A stretch of DNA of 64,000 nt from Channa striata (taxonomy: Eukaryota > Chordata > Actinopteri > Anabantiformes > Channidae), in contig CM065170.1 in NCBI GenBank assembly GCA_033026295.1, positions 15,696,040 through 15,760,039 on the forward strand, written 5' to 3'. The translations under genes were made by a program, and so were the position numbers. Position 1 is the first letter of the stretch; each line of letters opens with the position of its first letter. The notes beneath the pieces were generated by a model. That model saw only the letters and a list, made by a program, of their open reading frames with translations, ran no database searches and had not been told where the DNA came from. Below are positions 37,099 to 47,381 of this stretch, piece by piece.

Positions 37099-40000
37099 AC
37101 ATGCATGTGTGTGAGTGTGTTTGTCACAGGGCTTCCCTGATGACCTTGTACACTGCGGCATCGGGGTGATTAAGGATCAGGGCCAAGGACCATTTCCTTT
37201 TTCATGGGAAGATGAATGACCCTGTTTGAAAGTGGCTGCCTATGGCCTCGGGGCAATTAGAGTTTGCTGTGAGCCAGCAACCCTCACTGCTCTATGTACA
37301 AAGCCAGGTCCTCGAGAAAAAGGAGAAATACTCGGCACATAACCCATTCTGCTGAAACGCCACGGTGATGGTGAACAAATTAAATGTGTTTTCTAACCTC
37401 CACCCCCCCACTTCCAGCTGTTTTCCCTCCTGCTCACCCCCCTTTTTCATTTGTCCATAAACCTGGATAGAAAAAATGTGCTGACTACAGGAGGCCACTA
37501 AGAAAGGCCCACCGAGGCTGCTCATTCGAAATATCAATATTTGATCTTGGAAATCATTTACCATGTAGCTTCGGCCCCATGAGTTGATTCTGGAGCTCAT
37601 TTCATTGTAATTTATCTGCTATATTGAAGGCGAAGGTTAACAGTGGGAGATCCAGCCTGTTTTACTGTGCATCTTTCAACAATTCAGTTATTACCGAAGA
37701 TTCAACATCACAATCAAATGTTTTATTACTATCAGCACTCTGTGTTATTTTTAACATGATTCTTTGCTGCCATCTCAATCTCTCATCCTTTCAATCCCCG
37801 CTTGTGTTTTTTCTGATAAAGCATCTTATCTGTCACAGAGCGGGGAGCGTGAGCAAAAAGAGTTGTGGCAGCCTATTGATAGGGATATGGCCTAGTGCCA
37901 TTGATCCCCCTTGTAATACAAGCCTCTCCCTTGTCGGCCTGTCAAAGCCCAGATCGGACATGATAACGTTCGCATCAGACAGCCGTCAATAGAAAGGCAA
38001 AGCTTCCGCCGTGCAGATGACTATCTCATTTTGGTATGAAGGCCGGTGGAGTAGAGCAAAGGGAAGTGGTGAGATAGCAAGAAAGACAAGATGGTAGTCG
38101 TAGTCTGTCTGACCTCCAATTTCTCTCGCTTTCTGGACCATTTCTCACACAGAAAATTTGTCTTCTCTTTGTTCGGCCATCTAACTTGTGAAAAATATAT
38201 GTCCAAGGTGACCAAGGAGTTCCTCGGGGAATAAGAAGTTGCTTTGAATTGTGTGCCTTTGATTTGCCCTTGCCTCCACGTCATCACTTTCATCTCTGAA
38301 CATGCAACCACATTGGATATCCATAGCAACTGACTGCCAGGATGAGGCGCTTGAGGAAAAATGATTTGTTTTGGGTTCATTTCCATCAGTGCAAAAAAAA
38401 AAATCAGCTTTAGCCATTGGGCACTCTGGCATTGTAAATAAACTAAATTGCGTTTGATAGCAGGGTCGTAATGTGGATCTATAATGTTGTCTTTGTATTT
38501 ACTCTCAAAAGACTTCGTCTCTTAGTTTTTCCTTCAGCCCATGGGCAAAAAAATAACACGTGAAGGTAATTTGTTATGATAAGACCCTGGTGTGTTCAGG
38601 AATAACCTCCCTCACCGACACTGATGATGTGACTCAGAGTACTGTACTTAAGCATGTGAGCTTCCTTCGCCTCTCAGAAACACAGCACTGTTCATGCTCA
38701 TATTTCATGTTTTGTTTGTAACCCGGAGGCCGTGGTTGTGTTTTAGCCACTGCACGGCTTTCACTGACCCAGGAGAAAACTATAGACAGTGGTCGAGTAC
38801 ATGATGTCTTTCTTTTCCCCCAACTGACTGCAAGCAATTGCTTTGATGTGACCGATCACATCAGTGTCATGCTCACCAGAAATTTCAACTGCAGCCACAG
38901 CTGCAGAAGCAGCAGCTGTTCCTATTATCATGCATGTATTTGAAAAGTAGACTGTATAATAGTTGTATAGTGTGTATAGGAAACTGTTTCCAATCTTGCT
39001 CATTTGGAATTCTACAAGAATAAGTTAAGTATAAAATATTTGTATTATACTGACACGTAATTGTTCTGATTTTATTATGTTTGGCAGACACATGGGTAGA
39101 GTACAATGTCGTCTATAAATTCAGCTGTAAAGTCTGCAGTGGCTTGTTGTGAAGCTTTCTGAGTCAGAACATATGCTCTAGCAAGTTTTGAGGGTTTCAC
39201 ACACAGATTTCCTCAGTACAGTCACATTTATTATTAGGCACAAGTGTGAAGGGAAGGTGTGAGTGCACTCTTGTTCTGGCAGGCACATTATTTGATCAAA
39301 TTCCTCCGTGGCTGAAAATAGTATTGAAAATAATTTGAAAAATGAACAAACATTTCAAACCCAATGTCTTTTTTTTCTCTCTGTTTTCGTGCATCTAGAC
39401 TAAAGCAGGTGGACTGTGCTGTGCTGAAAAACCTTAAAAGTGTGAAAAGTTGGCTCAGCTGTATTGCATGGTGGATTTCATTTGGCAGTAGAAGGAATCT
39501 GTCAGACACCAGTTGCATTTATTTGCTTGATGTAGCAGTGTGGCAGCCCGCAGTGATACTGCTCCAGCTAATAATGCTGGATGTTTAGACCCATTTTGTC
39601 TATTTGGTCACTGAGAGTTTTAGAAGAAGACGCCACCTGACCAAAGTGTGTGTGCATGTGTGTGTCTCTAACTGTTTATCCGTCCATCCATCCATCCTTC
39701 CATTCCGGCCCTTTACGTCATGGGATTCTGTTATATCCAAAGGGCAAAGGGATATCTTTCAAAGCTTTAGTATGAAGTTTTCTCTTCCTGCTTTCCCATG
39801 CAATGTTTCTTTACTTTCTTTATTTAACTTTGGAATAGCATTTGTCAAGGATCCCTACGTGGTCATTATACAGTGGACAAACATGCCTATTAGCTAAGCT
39901 TTTATTCAACACTACTGCGCAGTTTTGCCAATTGTAGTAAAATTACATGGTATAATAATATAAATCTCTTTGTACAGGCCTCCCTTTTTTCCCAGTGGTT

Positions 40001-43000
40001 AAAAACTTTTTAATAAAAGAAGTGTTATTTCCCAAGCTTCAAGTTTATTGTTAATCAATCTTGGAGGCTCTTTTTTCACTCTGAGGTCAGGCCTGACTAC
40101 TGATGTAGCATGCACTTCATTCACTTGCTGAGGTAATTGCAGCTTCGCCTGTTAATGGTTTCTGCATTGCTTTTGGCTGATTCACAGTCCAGAATTCCTG
40201 ATTAAACACCAGAGAAGCGTTGTCGAGACAAAGATGGTCCAGCATCTTTTCACTTTCTCATTTTGCTTGTGTCAGAGCCATCGGTTGTGAAACTAAAAGC
40301 TGTGTATTTTGAGACTTGTCTCCCAAGGAGGCTGTCTATCCCTATCGATCGCCGGTGTGATCCTTTTAGTTGATGTGTTGAAGTGGTCAGAGGTAAATGC
40401 TGTTTTAATGAAGTTTGGCTATTGATTTGGCTGTAGTGTTTGTTTGTGGAGTTTGGAATTTGAGCATCACTCGATGGCAGGGTAATCAGGATAATCAGGC
40501 ATGATGCACATGGCCTCTGAGTTTTTATGTTCAGCAATCATTGTGTATAATGGGCTTTCTTCACACACAGGAAGTAGAAGGCACACACATCCATGTCGCA
40601 GCTTCCCCCACACACAAGGGCACACAACAAAACAGCCTGTAAATCTCACCACCCAGACTCTTAAAATGACGATGAGAATGTTTGTTGAGAATAATTACAC
40701 CAAACGAGAAATCACTTTGCTGCCAAAATATATCCCACTCTGTGTTATGGAGATTTAGACAGAGAATTGGATTTCCCCAGCTGTGAAATCAGTTTTTGTA
40801 GTCCCGCTGGCCAACCGCATCATTATGCTATACCCTGCTGTAGGCTCCCCTCACTGCACACACATGCAGTCTATGCCTTTTCTGCTCCATGAGTTCCCGT
40901 CGCGTCTACAGCTTCTAGCCTCGTGCCATATGTTAATATTGACGTCTCAGATCGAGCTCTGCGTGTCACTCCATTGGTTCTGCATTAGCCGAAATGCGGA
41001 CAAATGGCACCCTAAGTCATTCACAAAGAAGGACTTCAATCTGAACCACTGCGACGCGCTGAGATACAACACATGTTTATGAAAATGCCGAACATGTAGT
41101 GGATCTACAAATGTCAAACATCACACTTCAAAAGCCCTCAGCAATTCCTTCGAGTGGAATCAAAGTCAGTGAGATGAGAGAGCGCGTACTCCAAGTCTGT
41201 AGATGATTTTCAATCAAATAGAATGTGAATACACTGCCTGGAGTGTGTCCTCCTACCATTTAAATACAACCTTTACAACACACCAGCCAAGCAGTCAGTC
41301 CTTGTCTTTAATGTGGATTGGCTTGAAGATGAAGTACTTAATGATTTTCTCGTTGCAGTGAGTTCTGCAGTGTTGTGCGGGGCTTGGCCTCTGCACTTGG
41401 CCTGACACACCTTCTCTGACTCAGTCACAGCTCTGTCAGTCCTTGTAGAAATGTCACTGAAGCTCTTTTCAGGTTGAATCAATAACGCTGCAATCCAGTA
41501 AAGTAATGTTTCGCATTCACTTTTGTTTTTCTGTTACCTTTCATGATGACACGTGGTTTATTCCATGTTCCTGCTGACTTTAATAGCGGCACTGTTGTTG
41601 AATAGTTATCGATTTTAAAGCTTATTTTGCAGTTGATTGCCAGTTTATCTCTGTGGTTTAATTAATGAGAATCATCTGCATAACAGATGGTTGCCGCTAC
41701 TTTCATAAAATGAAGGCTAAATTTGGTGATTTGCTGCCTGAAAACCTATTAACAAGCAAACAGATCCCTCTGAAGTTACAGAAACAATGTGGTTATGGCC
41801 ATTTTTATATCATTTTAAAAAACCCTTTTAAAATCAGTTCAAGAACTACATACATCTGGGAAGTAATGGGTGTTGATAAAGGGCTGTTTAAGCTCATTTG
41901 ATGGGACTTTGGGGGCTCTTTCCCATAATAAATGTTCTTTGTTAGGTAGAATATAAAATTCTTAAGCTTATTTCTAAGCTTACGTTACAGAGCCCAGTCA
42001 TGGATAAGGCAAAATATCATACTGTCTATTTCCTTTGTTGTGGATCTTTCCATTAACATCATCTAAAATGGAACTAATGATTGATAGTTTTCTGAGGGTT
42101 TTCTTTTGCCCAGAATCATGATGTGTATTTCTATAAATTAAATAAAAGTTCATTTTCTTGCACACTGCTCTGACATGAGAAGAATCTGATTTACAAATTA
42201 GATGTCTCATTTACTGTATTTCATGGATTATTCATCTAATTTTATTTTCTCTATGCATAAGAAATGAATGAAATTAAACATTTATTGCAGGGCTCCTAAG
42301 GAGGCAGGCCAAGATGCCTTTTAATATCCCTCTCCTCATACCTAATGCATCTACAGCATTTACATCAATAATCAGAAGGATTCCAACATCATATTAGAGC
42401 ACTGACTGCAAACTGTCCAAAGGTGATGGCATATGTATGGCAGCTATCCATTTAAATAAAAGTATTCTTACCCAACATTATGGACGTGTCAGTAGCAACA
42501 AATGTATATGTGTGTCTTTCTGCCTTTCTGGGTTCCCGAATTCCCTGGTATTATTAACCGTCTCATACAGTGTTTACTGGCCCACTTACTAAACTGCATT
42601 TGAGTCGCACATGTTACATGTCAGATTATTGTCGCAGTTATTGCAGAAAATTGTCTGAGGCACAGCACTGACCTGAAATTGCCAATGCGTTCGTGTCTAA
42701 TAGTCTGACAAAGGACTGTAGAATTCTGTGCTATGTTAGCAGCAGAGACTTCAAGCTTTGTAAAAAAAATATTAATAGCAGTTGTAATGATGATAATAAT
42801 TATAAGATTATAATAAAAGATAACCTGTTACATTTGCGCATATTAATATTGATTGTAAGTCAATGTGAAGCTGCTGCACCTACAGTAAAGCAGCAAAAAC
42901 ATTAGCTGTGTGCTGTGATGCTGTCGGCCTCATCTGCAGAGAAATGCAGCATGAATGGACAAGAGAAAAGCAGTGTTTTCAGTTGATGCCGTGTTATGGT

Positions 43001-43381
43001 GTGATGATCTCGGCCTGAAATTGCTGGAACAGACTTTGAAGTGGCTGTGGTATTTCATCTCTCTCTCTCTCTGTGTCCCTGCCTCCCACATCTGCCGCTA
43101 TCATAATAACAAGCAATAACCCTCTTTCAGCAATAACCAAGACTTTTACGCCCATAATGTGGCTTCAATAAATAATGTCATGTTTACCAAGGGGCCATAT
43201 TTTAGAGCAATTTAGTTTAGAGCCTTCCCTCTTGTTTTGTGTTTTTTGCCTCCTCATGCTGAAGTACAGTACATAATGTGGCGCATTATGCCCAGTAGCA
43301 CTAACATGCATTAACACATTATCAAATGCACTGATACAGAGAGTACTGCATCCTATCATGCATAATCATTTACATTAGGAA

Positions 43382-44012
43382 TACAGTGACTTCAGAAAGT
43401 AGTCAGACCTCTCCACTTTTTGCCTGGAAATGGATAATAGACAAAATGACCATTTTTGCAGTATACGTGAAAACATGCTTTTTTTGGTGACGCGTCCACA
43501 TCTATGCAGCCTGTTTGCGTTGGTTATCGTTGAGATGCATCTAGATGTTAACTGGCCTTTGGAAAGACACATACATGAACTCGGTGCTCACTGTGACAGA
43601 GCTTCAGAATCCACTGAAGATTTTGGTGATTTCTCCTTATCACCTGGCTAACACCATTTCTACCGTGGTATTGAGTGTCCCATAAAACTTCTCTGGAGAC
43701 ACCTGAAAAGTGCAGTTCACAGTCGTTTCCCATCAAACGATGGAGCTTGAGAGGATCTGCTATGAGAGCTCAAAAGAGGAAGTGTGACTGTTGCTAAAGG
43801 GGTTCAGTAAAGTGCGAAATTAAGAGTCTGAGTAGTTCTGAAAATGAAAGATTTGATTTTTTGATTTTCTAAACACATTTTTGCTGTGATTATGGGTTAC
43901 GAGTGGAGAGCATAGTGCAGGAACATCAATTTTATCTATTTACAATTAAATCTAAGCCCCAGTCAAGTGTGCAAAAACTGTGGGGGTTTAAATGCTTCCA
44001 GAGATTACCGTG
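43382..44012 (+). mobile_element. Decayed, internally deleted Tc1/mariner transposon
   Basis: The left terminus TACAGTGACTTCAGAAAGTA and the right terminus (about 43967-44012, GCAAAAACTG...CTTCCAGAG) are recognisable as imperfect inverted repeats of fish Tc1-like elements, starting at a TA dinucleotide. Between them, CTGGCCTTTGGAAAGACACA matches the region upstream of the transposase. CTCTGGAGACACCTGAAAAG through GATGGAGCTTGAGAGG (about 43692-43757) corresponds to the C-terminal coding part of the Tc1 transposase. A full element is about 1.3-1.6 kb; this copy is about 0.63 kb, so most of the transposase gene is deleted and the rest is broken. It is a dead copy inside the intron. Confidence 0.85.
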
Positions 44013-44071
44013 CTTTGAAAAATCAGCTTTCTCTGTGTGAGGTTTTGTAGACACGAAGGCCCAACATCAGC

Positions 44072-44094
44072 GTGTGTGTGTGTGTGTGTGTGTG
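44072..44094. repeat. (GT)n microsatellite upstream of the SS5 exon
   Basis: A perfect GT run of 23 bases, 60 bp after the Tc1/mariner relic and 761 nt before the exon at 44856. Its reverse complement recurs as the long CA run at 45698-45753, 763 nt after the same exon. Confidence 0.9.
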
Positions 44095-44855
44095 CATATG
44101 GTAGAGGTGGACAGCTTTCTCTGGGCCCTGTTGAAAGCAGCAGCACAAGCATGGGGGCGCGTTTCATTAGTCTGTCAAACTCAATGATATTTAGAGCCCC
44201 ACACCCTCGGCCAGGACTGGAAAACTCAATCAGCACTCTGATTTCATAACCCTGCTTGGTGACAGGGCTTATTTTATCGCCCCGCTGATTCATTCTAATA
44301 AACGCCGGCTGCCCGGCGCACCAGCACTGAAATACAACCTCCCCCCCTCTGTCCTCTATGGGTCGACCCAAAAAAAGAAGGGTGTGGGGGGGTATGAGGG
44401 GATAAATCAGAATTGTGGGAACTGGAGTCTGCAGATAATCCATTGCTGGTCCATGTGTAGCTAGCAGGTCTGCCTCCCCATAACTCCCACCCTCTGCATC
44501 CTTTAGCACAAATCAGAAGCCGGGACGGTGTTGATCTGTGAGGGCTTGGTGAGGCCATTGATTGTGGACGACACAGGAGGAGAGGGGCGATAAATAATCG
44601 GAGGCAGAGTGCGGAGGGTGAAGGAAAACAATTATCTGCGGAGGTGGAAAGCACATAAAGTGAAGAATGATAAACACTGTGAAATATGATTGACTCCAAG
44701 TGATATATGGAAGCAGAAGGACAGGCGGAGAGGCCTGTGTGTGTAGAGATATCCTTGAATGGAATATGTGCAAGTTGAAGACTCACTATTCTGTCCTGGC
44801 CTAACCACATTTCCTGTGTGTTTGTACGTGGATGAACGTGTCTGTTTCTCCTCAG

Positions 44856-44934
44856 ACGACAGATGACATTGTTTCGTCGGCAGAGTGCTCCAGCGACGAC
44901 GAAGACCTGGAAGAGTGCGACTCCGGACATGCAG
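44856..44934 (+). CDS. nrxn3: Neurexin-3 acidic exon at the start of the SS5 region
   Basis: A 79-nt exon entering in phase 0 and leaving in phase 1. It encodes [20 protein letters not shown] then CDSGHA. This matches the conserved neurexin block with two Cys residues flanking an Asp/Glu cluster ([14 protein letters not shown]), which sits between the Thr-rich stalk and the alternative SS5 segment in the juxtamembrane ectodomain. Acceptor TTTCTCCTCAG|ACG is strong. Donor GCAG|GTGGGA departs from GTRAGT at +4 and +6 and is only moderate. Reading through the donor leaves an open frame to a TAG at 45027-45029 (see findings). The antisense 211-codon frame starting inside this exon is not credible as a gene. 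Confidence 0.93.
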
Positions 44935-45696
44935 GTGGGATGGGTGTGTCGAGTTGTGCTTGCTCTGAACCTGGTCTGTTTCTCCTTTTATATTTCTTTG
45001 ATTTGCTACCGAGGAGCCTCTCCTCTTAGCATCATGTCCCATGAGAGCTTCAAGTGTAACTTCAAAAAAGCCCTCCGTGAGAAATATACACTAGTGTGAG
45101 TTTAAAGAACCCTATGGAGATGGATGAAAGCAGTAAGATTTAAGTTTTTCTTTACCCTCAGCATACTCTCCGCAGGAAGCCATAGCTTAACTTTAATTGT
45201 AAATAAGTAAATGCGAACATCTTAAAGCCAGCCACAGTAATCGCTCACACCTTCCATCTCTATAATGAGTTACACTTAGCTATGGGGCCACTGGTTGCAG
45301 ACATGATGAAGCATTGATACTAATTTTGTTCTCTCAGCATTCAGTGGAGAGCAAAACTTTACACAACAAAGTACGAAATTAGTATCAAGCCTCATGTCGC
45401 CCGCACTGATGCTTCAAAATGTATCTGTCCTGTACACGGTTGATTTTCTCTTGCTGTGCGTGTGTGTGCGTCTCTCTTGACAGAGGATACATTTTGAGAT
45501 TCTTTCGAGAGCAAAGATGCTTTCAGCATAGATACTGTGATATGTAGCAGACTAACTGCAACAGAGCCTCTTCCTCCCTTCTCCTTCTCTTGTTTGTACC
45601 TCTGTTTTCCTTCGTCGGAGGCTTGCCTTACCTGAAACATTCTAATAGAGAACAGATATCCTCGAATTTCTGTGCGCATCGTCTCTCTTCCCTCCT

Positions 45697-45697
<1 letters not shown>

Positions 45698-45753
<56 letters not shown>
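45698..45753. repeat. (CA)28 microsatellite downstream of the SS5 exon
   Basis: A perfect CA run of 56 bases, the longest in the window, preceded by a pyrimidine tract (about 45681-45697). It starts 763 nt downstream of the exon at 44856-44934. Intronic CA repeats are known binding sites for hnRNP L and can alter splicing of nearby exons; such an effect here is inference. Confidence 0.95.
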
Positions 45754-45754
<1 letters not shown>

Positions 45755-47354
45755 GCATATATCACTTTGTGATTAGATCAAAGTGATGCGACATTCACTC
45801 AGTGGAGTTTGGAAATAAAAACTAGAGCTGGGTATAAAACCGTAGTTTTAAAAGGAGTGGTTATTTTGAGGCGACTTGGGTTTGGACGACTTTCTTTTTT
45901 CCAACAAGCAGCTGTCAATCACACGCCTGCCCAGAAGCAGTTGGCACACATCCTAATATGGAGTAAATTAGGAGAGTGTTAATTCTGCTGAAGCTGGCTC
46001 AGTATGTGAAAAGCATCTCCCCTTAGGCACTCTGGAAATCATTAACAGCTCAGGCTACTTGATTGCTTCACTGTCCTTCAGAACGCCATCGCAGCAGACT
46101 AAATGATGCTGCAGTAATCTGACTAAATATGGCTCAGCTTAGCACCGAGCATATGTCCACTTTCTACAACTAATGATAAGCCTAAGTTAAAACAATGTAC
46201 TCCCCTTTCTTTGTTATCTGTGCTTAGAGACCATAATCAGCCATTTATTTATTTGAGGTCTAATGAGGTCTTTCCGTGTGCTTTAGTAGATATTCCACAA
46301 GTAATTTTACCATTTTCCTCCAATCTATGAAAGGAACTCATTTACTTTGAGGTCTTATCATACTGTAATAGCATTTATTCCCTGGAAATTCCGACCACAT
46401 TTAGGTTCTTGTGCTTATGGCTTTTTGATGTGAGGGAAAAATACATTTTCTGTGTGCCTTCATGCAGTGTTTAGGTGCTTTATCTGTGAGCACGAGTTGC
46501 TTTCTCAAATCGGAGATTATTGGTGTTGAATGGGCAAATTATTATAGCTCCTGTGTTTTGATTTTCATTCCGTTAGTCTGTTAAAATCTCAAACCCAAGT
46601 GTCCTCAAAAGTGGAAGTGCAACAAAGTGTAGCGTAAGATGTTTTTGCTCCCCCGTTTATGGGGGATATGGTACCCTCCCCTCATATAGTGGCAACATAT
46701 GTAGTCATACACACTCATACATACCGTACATTTCACCATGTTGACACAGAAATTCATATTCTCATTCCTTGCCCTGCTTTATTCGTATGAACAAGTGCAT
46801 GACATGATGTTTGTTTCTTTTCTGTTGCATTTTGGGTTTTTTTCCTCCTGTGATGCACATATGAACATCTCTCTTCTGTATCGATTTGAACCCAGCTGCT
46901 GGGTCGCTTAAGATTTAAGTCTTTTGTTTTTGCTTTATGTTGAGGCTGGGGTGGGCTGAGTGGGGTGATTTGATTTCCTTCTTTTGTTGTGGTGGTTGTT
47001 TTATTTATTTATTTTTATGATTTCTTTGGTGTCCTCATCATCCGTCGTCCATCCTCCAAGCAAGGATAGAGCCGCTCCTCCCGTTTTTGCCTCATCTTGT
47101 GCCGCATGAACTTTTGGTGGTTGGAAAATTCAAAGTTCTCCTCTTCATCAAGTTTGTGTTTGTTTTTTTTTATGCCATAAGGCTTCTAAAGAAACATCCT
47201 CCCCCCATTTTCGATACAACATAGGGAAATGAACGGCAACAAAATCTTTTCTTGCCATCATCCTTTTTTTGGCCTTGTACAGGCAACCCCATTCTGTCTC
47301 AAGAAAGTTGTGTGTGAAAGAATGACTCCCTGTCTCCCCTCCTAAACGTTAACT

Positions 47355-47381
47355 CCCCCCACCCCACCCCACCCTGACCCC
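47355..47381 (-). repeat. C-rich tract, G-quadruplex motif on the minus strand
   Basis: Runs of 6, 4, 4, 3 and 4 C separated by one A (then TGA) give, on the opposite strand, five G-tracts with very short loops. This satisfies the usual G-quadruplex pattern. It is on the template strand of the neurexin transcript, so it would act in DNA and not in the RNA. Confidence 0.6.

Larger units (their letters stand above)
26261..44855 (+). other. nrxn3: 18.6-kb intron between stalk exon and SS5
   Basis: Starts GTACAG and ends TTTCTCCTCAG. No protein or RNA gene is recognised on either strand. It contains the 36240-37098 element, the Tc1/mariner relic at 43382-44012, CA/GT microsatellites (about 29170-29186, 33189-33205, 44072-44094), AT-rich simple sequence (about 33575-33600), a poly(A) run (about 30967-30980) and long stretches of unique-looking DNA. 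A candidate conserved element with an octamer motif lies at about 31560-31740. Open frames of 100-210 codons in this interval show no recognisable domain. Confidence 0.8.

Noticed and set aside
43988..44509. 173-codon minus-strand open frame
   Set aside because: Crosses the (GT) microsatellite, giving a His-Thr run, and matches no family. A chance frame in intron.
44295..44930. 211-codon open frame on the minus strand beginning inside the SS5 exon
   Set aside because: It is antisense to a real exon and to the surrounding intron, has no recognisable domain, and its Ser/Pro/His-rich make-up follows the underlying composition. No promoter or splice evidence.
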